In this document: positions 6,816 to 13,008 of the stretch, in pieces
Layout: each line of letters opens with the position of its first letter
Numbering within the stretch: position 1 is the stretch's first letter
Source of the DNA: G020354085 sp964629975
Lineage (GTDB): Bacteria > Pseudomonadota > Gammaproteobacteria > Acidiferrobacterales > Sulfurifustaceae
Assembly (NCBI GenBank): GCA_964629975.1
Contig: CAZVUN010000053.1
Location: forward strand, 1 to 17,454
Direction of reading: 5' to 3'
DNA: 17,454 nucleotides
The notes under the pieces: model-generated
Seen by the model: only the letters and a program-made list of their open reading frames with translations
The model's database searches: none
What the model was told of the DNA's origin: nothing
Position numbers and translations under genes: made by a program

Positions 6816-7768
6816 GCGATTTCCCCCTCAAACGACGCTGTCACGTCCGTGCCGGCGATACGATCGTAGTATCGCGCGCGATATATCAGCCTGGCGAGCC
6901 CCCTGTCCACATCATCCGCAAACTCGGTACGGTTATGCAGGACGTTGTTGCACACCAGCCCCTCGCCCGCTGCCAGGCGGTGGCGGAACACGTACGGCGA
7001 GTCGCTGGCCAGGAGTTGTTGCAGGAAGCCGACGGCGGCGCGGGTGACCGGATCGTCCTTCCATTCGATCGAGCGCGTGCGCGCCGTATAGCGCATGTGC
7101 AGGTTGCCATGGGCATCGAGCGAGAATACCGGCCCGCTCTGTGCCGGCCGGGGCGGGGCGCCGTCTTCGGTGTTGGCCGGAATGGTCATGCAATCGGGCT
7201 GCATCAGGGCCGCGACGTAGGCCGGCTCGGCCTCGCGCATCAGCAGATAGACGATCTCGGGGTCAAGCAGTGCGTTCTCGCCGCCGCGTGCCGCCGGTGA
7301 CACGCAGTGCAGCAGGAACGCGCGGATGCGCTGGTCCGGGGCGTTGTAGTACCCGTCGGTGTGCCATAACAGGCGGCGATTCGAGTACGGGATGTAGCCG
7401 CGTCCGGACTTCTCCGGCACCACGCGCAGCGACGTGATGCTGTCTTCATCGGCCAGGAGGTTGCTGTCGAGGCGGGTCAGACCGAGCTGTGTGCCCAGGC
7501 GGCTTACCAGGGTCTTGTCCGCGACGGCGCCGACGCGGCTGGCATAGACCGCCATGTTGGCCTTTCGGCACAGGCGCCGCAGTTCCTGCGCCTGCGCCGG
7601 CGTCAGGGCGCGCGGGTCATCGATTTCCACCACCAGCGCGCCGGCCTCGCGAGGGTACCCGGCGAGCTTGTGATCGCGCCACGCGCGAAACCCGGCGTCA
7701 TTATCGAGCCGGAACGGACTGGCGGTGACGGCCGACGCACGCGGGGTCATGGCAGCAGAGTCTGACAT
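6803..7768 (-). CDS. TauD/TfdA-family 2OG-Fe(II) dioxygenase
   Basis: 321 residues if started at the ATG of MSDSAAMTPRAS; M7 is an alternative, and the frame stays open to 7984, but no start has a strong ribosome binding site. Iron ligands are H136 and D138 in LLWHTDGYYN and the distal H278 in CNNVLHNRTEF. The later RLIYRARYYD arginines are candidates for 2-oxoglutarate binding. TauD-type enzymes hydroxylate small molecules such as taurine, releasing sulfite and aldehyde; this subgroup, with YIPYSNRRLLWHTDGYY, is not taurine dioxygenase itself and its substrate is unknown. It is first in the four-gene minus-strand unit and divergent from dsrA. An FNR-like box lies 53 bases upstream of its start. 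Confidence 0.85.
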   Translation of the reverse strand: MSDSAAMTPRASAVTASPFRLDNDAGFRAWRDHKLAGYPREAGALVVEIDDPRALTPAQAQELRRLCRKANMAVYASRVGAVADKTLVSRLGTQLGLTRLDSNLLADEDSITSLRVVPEKSGRGYIPYSNRRLLWHTDGYYNAPDQRIRAFLLHCVSPAARGGENALLDPEIVYLLMREAEPAYVAALMQPDCMTIPANTEDGAPPRPAQSGPVFSLDAHGNLHMRYTARTRSIEWKDDPVTRAAVGFLQQLLASDSPYVFRHRLAAGEGLVCNNVLHNRTEFADDVDRGLARLIYRARYYDRIAGTDVTASFEGEIACSI

Positions 7769-7820
7769 ATTCACTCGGAAGACCGGCAGCGCCGGACAGC
7801 GCATTGGCATCGATGCCGGG

Positions 7821-7834
7821 TTGATCAATGTCAA
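7821..7834. promoter_or_regulatory. FNR/Anr-type box
   Basis: TTGATCAATGTCAA matches the FNR-family consensus TTGAT-N4-ATCAA at 9 of 10 defined positions. It lies between the divergent TauD operon (start codon 53 bases away) and dsrA (about 340 bases away). The spacing suits control of the TauD-Cas6 unit better than dsrA. Oxygen-responsive control is inference. Confidence 0.5.
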
Positions 7835-7914
7835 TGAACAACCACCGTGCGCTCGGCTACAAGGGCGCTTCACGCCTTTCCGCCGGCAGTGGCCCGCGGA
7901 CTGGATATATCCCA

Positions 7915-7950
7915 TTGGGGGGAGATAGAATCGCGCGCCTCTCTCCCCAA
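7915..7950. repeat. Inverted repeat upstream of dsrA
   Basis: TTGGGGGGAGA (7915-7925) and TCTCTCCCCAA (7940-7950) pair over 11 positions with one G-T wobble, leaving a 14-base loop that contains most of the TAGAAT hexamer. It could be an operator around the promoter or an RNA hairpin. Its outer bases (CATTGG / CCAACG, 7913-7952) resemble the rspA and dsrC-dsrM repeats, with a longer spacer. Confidence 0.45.
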
Positions 7951-8037
7951 CGTAGGATTTCTTTGCGGTCGTCGGCGCGTACACTGCGCGGCGTTCGATC
8001 CGACTGCAAGATGCGGCTGGATAGGCAGTTTCTCAAG

Positions 8038-8124
8038 GGGGTCGGCAGGGATCGACCGCCGGGAAGCTGCGAGACGCCCGCCGGATGGCGGGCCGGAGAC
8101 CCCACCGGACGGCACGGGTTGCCG
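8038..8124 (+). other. Potentially structured dsrA leader
   Basis: Nested and consecutive pairings are visible. GGGGTC (8038-8043) pairs with GACCCC (8098-8103). These enclose a perfect 7-bp hairpin GCCCGCC-GGAT-GGCGGGC (8076-8093) and a small GGTCG/CGACC hairpin (8040-8057) that competes with the outer stem. CGGCA/TGCCG (8110-8124) follows. The dsrA ribosome binding site comes about 40 bases later. No known riboswitch consensus was recognised. Confidence 0.35.
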
Positions 8125-8176
8125 GACGGGGGAATGCACGAGTTTACGTCCTTCTGCCTACTAGGAGGTTGTCCAG

Positions 8177-9484
8177 ATGGCTGACAAGAAGCCGAAGAAC
8201 CCCGAGAAGCACTCCACCTACCTTCCCAAAGAGAAGAAGTCCTCCAAGCCTTTCCACAGCACCCCGATGCTGGACCAGCTCGAGAGCGGTCCGTGGCCGA
8301 GCTTTGTCACCGGTCTGAAGCGTCTGGCGATGGAAAACGACATGATGGTCGACCTGCTCGGCCAGCTGGAACACTCGTACAAGACCCGCCTCGGCTACTG
8401 GAAGGGCGGCACCGTGTCCGTGTTCGGTTATGGCGGCGGCATCATCCCGCGCTTCACCGAGCTCATGGGGCCCGACGGCAAGCCGATGTTCCCGGAGGCC
8501 AAGGAATTCCACACGCTGCGCGTGCAGCCGCCGGCGGGCAACCACTACACGACCAAGATGCTGCGGCAGCTGTCGGATTCGTGGAAGAAGTGGGGCTCGG
8601 GCCTGATCGCCTTCCACGGCCAGACCGGCAACATCATGTTCATCGGCACCACCACCGAGAACACCCAGCACTTCTTCGACGAGATCAACGAGTACGGCTG
8701 GGACCTCGGCGGCGCCGGCCCGTGCGTGCGCACCGGCATGAGCTGCGTGGGCGCGGCGCGCTGCGAGCAGTCCTGCGCCAACGAGCAGAAGATCCACCGC
8801 CTGCTGGTCAACGACTTCCTCGACGACATGCACCGCCCGGCCCTGCCCTACAAGTTCAAGTTCAAGGTCTCGGGCTGCCCGAACGACTGCATGAACTCGA
8901 TCCAGCGCGCCGACTTCTCGGTGATCGGCACCTGGCGCGACGACATGAAGGTCGACCAGAAGGAAGTGAAGGCCTTCGTCAAGGCCAAGGGCCGCAAGTA
9001 CGTGATCGACAACGTCGTGTCGCGCTGCCCGACCCAGGCGCTGTCGCTCAACGATGACGACACGCTGGCGGTCGACAACCGCAACTGCGTGCGCTGCATG
9101 CACTGCATCAACGTCATGACCAAGGCGCTCTCGCCGGGCGACGACAAGGGCGTCACCATCCTGGTCGGCGGCAAGCGCACCCTCAAGATCGGCGACCTGT
9201 TCGGCACCGTGATCGTGCCGTTCATGAAGCTCGAGACCGACGAGGATTACGACAAGCTCAAGGAGCTCGCGCACAACATCATCGACTTCTGGGCCGAGAA
9301 CGGCCTGGAGCACGAGCGTTGCGGCGAGATGATCGAGCGCATCGGTCTCACCAACTTCCTGGAAGGCATCGGCCTCGAGCCGGATCCCAACATGATCAAC
9401 CATCCGCGCACCGTCTCCTACGTCCGCATGGATGACTGGGATCAGGAAGCGGAGAAGTGGAAGGCCCGCAAGGCGGCCGGCTGA
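8177..9484 (+). CDS. dsrA: Dissimilatory sulfite reductase alpha subunit, reverse (oxidative) type
   Basis: 435 residues; AGGAGGT lies 8 bases before the ATG. With DsrB it forms the cytoplasmic alpha2-beta2 siroheme enzyme that, in sulfur oxidisers, converts DsrC-bound sulfur to sulfite. The siroheme/[4Fe-4S] cysteines are visible as C190 and C196 (CVGAARC) and C234 and C238 (CPNDC). An inserted ferredoxin domain carries C284 and C304, C307, C310 (NCVRCMHC). The hydrophilic N-terminus (first about 25 residues, lysine-rich) precedes the conserved TPMLDQLESGPWPSFVTGLK. First gene of the dsr operon, 88 bases before dsrB. The oxidative type is inferred mainly from the accompanying dsrEFH and dsrL. 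Confidence 0.98.
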   Translation: MADKKPKNPEKHSTYLPKEKKSSKPFHSTPMLDQLESGPWPSFVTGLKRLAMENDMMVDLLGQLEHSYKTRLGYWKGGTVSVFGYGGGIIPRFTELMGPDGKPMFPEAKEFHTLRVQPPAGNHYTTKMLRQLSDSWKKWGSGLIAFHGQTGNIMFIGTTTENTQHFFDEINEYGWDLGGAGPCVRTGMSCVGAARCEQSCANEQKIHRLLVNDFLDDMHRPALPYKFKFKVSGCPNDCMNSIQRADFSVIGTWRDDMKVDQKEVKAFVKAKGRKYVIDNVVSRCPTQALSLNDDDTLAVDNRNCVRCMHCINVMTKALSPGDDKGVTILVGGKRTLKIGDLFGTVIVPFMKLETDEDYDKLKELAHNIIDFWAENGLEHERCGEMIERIGLTNFLEGIGLEPDPNMINHPRTVSYVRMDDWDQEAEKWKARKAAG

Positions 9485-9572
9485 ACAGGCACCCACCGCC
9501 CCCCCCCGACAGGCGGGCTGCGCACCACGCTCACGACACGAATTGCTGCAGGCTTCTGGAGGTTAACAACAC

Positions 9573-10643
9573 ATGGCTGAGATGCGTCCCCCCATCGAAA
9601 GCGGCTGCCCCGACCCGTTCCAGTACATGCACCCGCTGATGATCAAGAATTTCGGCAACTGGAAGTATCACGATCGTCCGCGTCCGGGCGTGTTGCACCA
9701 CGTCGCCCACTCCGGCGACGAGATCTGGACCGTGCGCGTCGGCACCCAGCGTCAGCTCGGGCCCTACGAGATCAACCTGCTGTGCGACATCGTCGACAAG
9801 TACGGCGAGGGTTATGTCCACTTCACCATCCGTTCCAACCTGGAAGTGATGGTATCCAGCAAGGACAAGGTCGAACCGCTCATCAAGGCGTTTGAAGAGG
9901 CCGGTTACCCGGTCGGCGGCACCGGCAACTCGGTGACCATGATCTCCCACACCCAGGGCTGGCTGCACTGCGACATCCCGGGGACCGACGCCTCGGGCGT
10001 GGTCAAGGCGCTGATGGACGAGCTGCACGATGAGTTCGTGAAGGAAGACATGCCGAACCGCGTGCACATCACCACCTCCTGCTGCCAGATCAACTGCGGC
10101 GGCCAGGGCGACATCGCCATCAACGTGCAGCACACCAAGCCGCCCAAGATCAACCACGACCTCGTGGCCAACGTGTGCGAGCGTCCGTCGGTCGTGGCGC
10201 GCTGCCCGGTGGCGGCGATCCGCCCGGCCATGGTCAACGGCAAGCCCTCGCTCGAAGTCGACGAGAAGAAGTGCATCTGCTGCGGCGCCTGCTTCCCGCC
10301 CTGCCCGCCCATGCAGATCAACGATCCGGAGCACTCCAAGCTCGCCATCTGGGTGGGCGGCAAGAACTCCAATGCGCGCTCCAAGCCGATGTTCCACAAG
10401 CTCGTGGCCGCCGGCGTGCCGAACAACCCGCCGCGCTGGCCGGAAGCCGCGGCAATTGTGAAGAAGATCCTCCGGGTCTACAAGCAGGACGCCAAGGACT
10501 GGGAACGCGTTGGCGACTGGATCGAGCGCATCGGCTGGCCGCGCTTCTTCGAGCTGACCGAGCTGCCGTTCACCAAGTTCCATGTCGACAACTGGCGTGG
10601 CTCGCGTTACACGCTCAACGCCTCGGCGCATATCCGCTTCTAG
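9573..10643 (+). CDS. dsrB: Dissimilatory sulfite reductase beta subunit
   Basis: 356 residues; GGAGGT about 9 bases upstream of the ATG. DsrB carries the catalytically active siroheme site at its interface with DsrA. Visible cysteines are C170, C171 and C175 in TTSCCQINCGGQG and C211 in ARCPVAA. The ferredoxin domain follows at C234, C236, C237, C240 and C244 (KKCICCGACFPPCPP). The chain starts with the family-typical SGCPDPFQYMHPLMIKNFG. Length is normal and no key residue is missing. The 88-base gap to dsrA contains a C-run but no obvious signal. Confidence 0.98.
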   Translation: MAEMRPPIESGCPDPFQYMHPLMIKNFGNWKYHDRPRPGVLHHVAHSGDEIWTVRVGTQRQLGPYEINLLCDIVDKYGEGYVHFTIRSNLEVMVSSKDKVEPLIKAFEEAGYPVGGTGNSVTMISHTQGWLHCDIPGTDASGVVKALMDELHDEFVKEDMPNRVHITTSCCQINCGGQGDIAINVQHTKPPKINHDLVANVCERPSVVARCPVAAIRPAMVNGKPSLEVDEKKCICCGACFPPCPPMQINDPEHSKLAIWVGGKNSNARSKPMFHKLVAAGVPNNPPRWPEAAAIVKKILRVYKQDAKDWERVGDWIERIGWPRFFELTELPFTKFHVDNWRGSRYTLNASAHIRF

Positions 10644-10687
10644 CCGCGAACAGCCGCGAACAAAACGACAAGGGAGGGGTGATTCCT

Positions 10688-11080
10688 ATGAAGTTGGCGG
10701 TACTGGTAAACGAGGGGCCGTATACGCATCAGGCGTCAGACACGGCCTACCAGTTCACCAAGGCGGCACTGGAGAAGGGTCACGAGATCTTTCGCGTGTT
10801 CTTCTACCACGATGGTGTCAACAACGGCACGCGTCTCACCGTGCCGCCGCAGGACGAGCGCAACATCGTCAAGCGCTGGTCGGAACTGGCCGAGAAGCAC
10901 AAGCTCGATCTCGTCATCTGCATCGCCGCGGCCCAGCGCCGCGGCCTGCTCGACGAGGGCGAGATGAAGCGCCATGGCAAGGACGCCAACAACATCGCGC
11001 CGGGCTTCCGCATCTCGGGACTCGGACAACTGATCGAAGCCGGGATCCAGGCCGAACGCCTGGTCACCTTCGGCGACTAA
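10688..11080 (+). CDS. dsrE: DsrE, sulfur-relay subunit of DsrEFH
   Basis: 130 residues. The ATG at 10688 (MKLAVLVNEGPYTHQ) has GGGAGGGG upstream; the frame is open further upstream but there lies within dsrB. C78 in DLVICIAAAQRRG corresponds to the sulfur-binding Cys78 of Allochromatium vinosum DsrE. DsrE2F2H2 is a cytoplasmic hexamer homologous to TusBCD that carries persulfide sulfur and hands it to DsrC. Presence of dsrEFH is a marker of oxidative, not sulfate-reducing, metabolism. Followed by dsrF after 10 bases. Confidence 0.96.
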   Translation: MKLAVLVNEGPYTHQASDTAYQFTKAALEKGHEIFRVFFYHDGVNNGTRLTVPPQDERNIVKRWSELAEKHKLDLVICIAAAQRRGLLDEGEMKRHGKDANNIAPGFRISGLGQLIEAGIQAERLVTFGD

Positions 11081-11090
11081 GGGGGGCGCG

Positions 11091-11474
11091 ATGGAAGAAA
11101 TGGAAGAAGGTGGCGTCAAGAAGAAGTTCATGTTCGTCAACCGCAAGGCGCCGTACGGGACGATCTACGCTCTCGAATCGCTCGAGGTAGTGCTGATCTG
11201 CGCGGCGTTCGAGCAGGACGTGTCGCTGGCGTTTCTCGACGACGGCGTGTACCAGCTCACCAAGGGCCAGAACACCAAGGCGACCGAGATGAAGAACTTC
11301 TCCCCCACGTACCGCGCGCTCGAAGGCTATGACATCGAGAAGCTGTACGTCGAGAAGGAATCACTCGCCGCACGCGGTCTGTCCGAGGCCGACCTCGTGG
11401 TGCCGGTGCAGGTGCTGTCGGCCGCCGAGATGACCGAGATGATGGAAGGCCAAGACGTGGTGCTGAGCTTCTGA
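11091..11474 (+). CDS. dsrF: DsrF, sulfur-relay subunit
   Basis: 127 residues with GGGGGG just before the ATG. An acidic start (MEEMEEGG) precedes the conserved KKKFMFVNRKAPYGTIYALESLEVVLICAAFEQDV, which holds a cysteine (C37) near the position seen in other DsrF proteins. The second start, M4, is possible. The TusC-like fold is evident from FLDDGVYQLTKGQ and the LVVPVQVLSAAEM end. Structural partner of DsrE and DsrH. 10-base gaps on both sides suggest co-translation. Confidence 0.95.
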   Translation: MEEMEEGGVKKKFMFVNRKAPYGTIYALESLEVVLICAAFEQDVSLAFLDDGVYQLTKGQNTKATEMKNFSPTYRALEGYDIEKLYVEKESLAARGLSEADLVVPVQVLSAAEMTEMMEGQDVVLSF

Positions 11475-11484
11475 GGGCAAAGAG

Positions 11485-11790
11485 ATGGCGCTGCTACACA
11501 CCGTGAACAAATCGCCGTTTGAACGCAACGCGTTCGAGGCCTGCCTCGCGCACGCCAAGGCCGGCAGTTCCGTGCTGCTGATCGAAGACGGCATCTATGC
11601 CGCCGTGAAGGGAACAGCGGCCGCGAAGAAACTGGGCGATGCCATGAAGTCGGTCAAGGTCTATGTGCTCACTCCCGATGTCGAGACACGTGGCATGAGC
11701 GGTCGTCTGATCGACGGCGTCCAAGGCGTCGATTACAGCGGCTTCGTGGACTTGGTAACCCAACACAATGCGGTAGAATCCTGGCTCTAG
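11485..11790 (+). CDS. dsrH: DsrH, sulfur-relay subunit
   Basis: 101 residues, TusB-like. C20 in FEACLAHAKAG matches the conserved cysteine of DsrH. SSVLLIEDGIYAAVKGT and VYVLTPDVETRGM are typical of the family, as is the terminal tryptophan-leucine (ESWL). Completes the DsrEFH hexamer. The upstream site is a modest GAGGGCAAAGAG. Confidence 0.95.
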   Translation: MALLHTVNKSPFERNAFEACLAHAKAGSSVLLIEDGIYAAVKGTAAAKKLGDAMKSVKVYVLTPDVETRGMSGRLIDGVQGVDYSGFVDLVTQHNAVESWL

Positions 11791-11829
11791 GCCCGAGCCG
11801 ACATACAACTCTCTTGAGGAGAACGTAAC

Positions 11830-12162
11830 ATGCCAATCGAAGTTAACGGAAAGACCTACGAAACCGACGAAGAAGGCTATCTCGTCAATCGCACCGACTG
11901 GAACGAAGAGGTCGCCAAGGCCATGGCCAAGGCCGACAACTGCGAGCTGACGCAGAACCACTGGGAAGTGATCAACTTCCTGCGCGAGTACTACGACGAA
12001 TACCAGATTGCCCCGGCGGTGCGCGTCCTGACCAAGGCGATCGGCAAGAAGCTCGGTGCCGACAAGGGCAACAGCAAGTATCTGTACGAGCTGTTCCCGT
12101 ACGGCCCGGCCAAGCAGGCGTGCAAGTACGCCGGCCTGCCGAAGCCGACCGGCTGCGTGTAA
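11830..12162 (+). CDS. dsrC: DsrC, redox-active sulfur carrier
   Basis: 110 residues with GAGGAGAA before the ATG. Both functional cysteines of the flexible arm are present: C98 in KQACKYAG and the penultimate C109 in PTGCV. DsrC receives sulfur from DsrEFH, presents it to DsrAB, and is recycled from its trisulfide or disulfide form by DsrMKJO. The core WNEEVAKAMAKADNCELTQNHWEVINFLREYY is intact. It differs sharply from the cysteine-free paralogue at 4768-5106. A strong stem-loop follows 20 bases after its stop, which may let dsrC be made in excess over dsrMKLJO. Confidence 0.98.
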   Translation: MPIEVNGKTYETDEEGYLVNRTDWNEEVAKAMAKADNCELTQNHWEVINFLREYYDEYQIAPAVRVLTKAIGKKLGADKGNSKYLYELFPYGPAKQACKYAGLPKPTGCV

Positions 12163-12182
12163 GGAGAAGCATAACTACAGTC

Positions 12183-12213
12183 TCGTTGGGGCGGCGGTCG
12201 CCGTCCCCAACGA
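12183..12213 (+). other. Strong stem-loop between dsrC and dsrM
   Basis: TCGTTGGGG pairs with CCCCAACGA and is continued by CGGC/GCCG, giving about 13 base pairs with a single bulged T at 12204 and a short loop. No T-run follows, so it is not a standard intrinsic terminator. It more likely stabilises or marks a processing point in the mRNA, or attenuates transcription. It contains CGTTGG-N17-CCAACG, identical in form to the rspA leader repeat. Confidence 0.65.
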
Positions 12214-12238
12214 CTCCAGCAGTTTCTCGGAGAAAGCG

Positions 12239-13003
12239 ATGTCGGCAGTTACCGTCACATACGCACTGCTGTTGTACATTGCGACGTTCGTTTTCGTCGC
12301 CGGGGTGGCGCGCAAGATTTACATCTTCGCCCGGACCCCGCAGCCCCTGAAGATTCCGACCACGCCGGCGCCCACCACGTACACCGGCGTCGCCTTGCGC
12401 ATGCTGCGCGAGGTCACCGTATTCGAGAGCCTGTTCAAGTCGAACAAGTGGATCTGGGTGTTTGGCTGGATCTTCCACCTGTCGCTGCTGCTCGCCTTCA
12501 TCCGCCATCTGCGCTACGTCCTGACGCCCGGCTCGGTGCTGTGGCCACTGATCGAGCTCGAGCTCGTGCAGGCCGCCGGCAAGTACGCCGGTTATGCCAT
12601 GCTGCTCGGGCTCGCCGGGCTGCTGGCGCGGCGCATCGTCGTCGACCGTGTGCGCTACATCTCGAGCCCGTCGGACTTCCTTATGCTGCTGCTGTTGCTC
12701 GCCATCGCCGGCAGCGGCCTGATGATGACCTTCGTGGCGCACACCGACATCGTCGCGCTCAAGGCGTTCGTGCTCGGACTGCTGTTGTTCGACTGGCAGC
12801 CCCTGCCGACCAGCGCGTTCCTGCTCGTTCACCTGGCGCTGGTCGCGATACTGATGCTCGTGTTTCCGTTTTCCAAACTGCTGCATGCGCCGGGGGTGTT
12901 TTTCAGCCCGACGCGCAACCAGCGCGACAATCCGCGCGAGCAGCGCCACGTCGCGGGCTGGTCAGCGCAGATCGACAACACCAAGCCGGCGAGCGCGGGG
13001 TAG
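12239..13003 (+). CDS. dsrM: DsrM, membrane cytochrome b subunit of DsrMKJO
   Basis: 254 residues; GGAGA precedes the ATG by a few bases, while the open frame further upstream overlaps dsrC and is discarded. Related to the gamma subunit of respiratory nitrate reductase (NarI). Hydrophobic segments include about 6-24, 72-88, 110-130, 148-165 and 195-215. Candidate heme b histidines are H80 and H90 (IFHLSLLLAFIRHL) and later ones in FVAHTDIV, LLVHLALV and KLLHAP. It is expected to exchange electrons between the quinone pool and DsrK. Five bases separate it from dsrK. Confidence 0.96.
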   Translation: MSAVTVTYALLLYIATFVFVAGVARKIYIFARTPQPLKIPTTPAPTTYTGVALRMLREVTVFESLFKSNKWIWVFGWIFHLSLLLAFIRHLRYVLTPGSVLWPLIELELVQAAGKYAGYAMLLGLAGLLARRIVVDRVRYISSPSDFLMLLLLLAIAGSGLMMTFVAHTDIVALKAFVLGLLLFDWQPLPTSAFLLVHLALVAILMLVFPFSKLLHAPGVFFSPTRNQRDNPREQRHVAGWSAQIDNTKPASAG

Positions 13004-13008
13004 ACACC

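Larger units (their letters stand above)
7769..8176. promoter_or_regulatory. 408-base divergent regulatory region between the TauD operon and dsrA
   Basis: No credible gene is seen here; short open frames lack ribosome binding sites. From left to right it holds an FNR-like box (7821-7834), an inverted repeat around a possible -10 hexamer TAGAAT (7926-7931), and a GC-rich stretch with nested potential hairpins (8038-8124) leading to the dsrA ribosome binding site AGGAGGT at 8163-8169. The -35 for the TAGAAT element is poor, so the true dsr promoter position is uncertain. Confidence 0.6.

Noticed and set aside
7769..7984. N-terminal extension of the TauD-type protein to 7984
   Set aside because: The extra residues do not look like the family, and the stretch contains the FNR-like box and intergenic repeats.
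8038..8124. Known riboswitch (cobalamin, SAM, SAH, fluoride) in the dsrA leader
   Set aside because: Some short matches such as GGGTTGCCG looked suggestive, but none of the conserved core boxes of these classes could be assembled.
5196..8176. CRISPR array near the Cas6-like gene
   Set aside because: No regularly spaced direct repeats of 25-40 bases were found by eye in the non-coding gaps.
8144..9496. Long minus-strand frame opposite dsrA
   Set aside because: Antisense shadow of dsrA; composition dominated by Val/Leu/His/Asp with no domain signature and no ribosome binding site.
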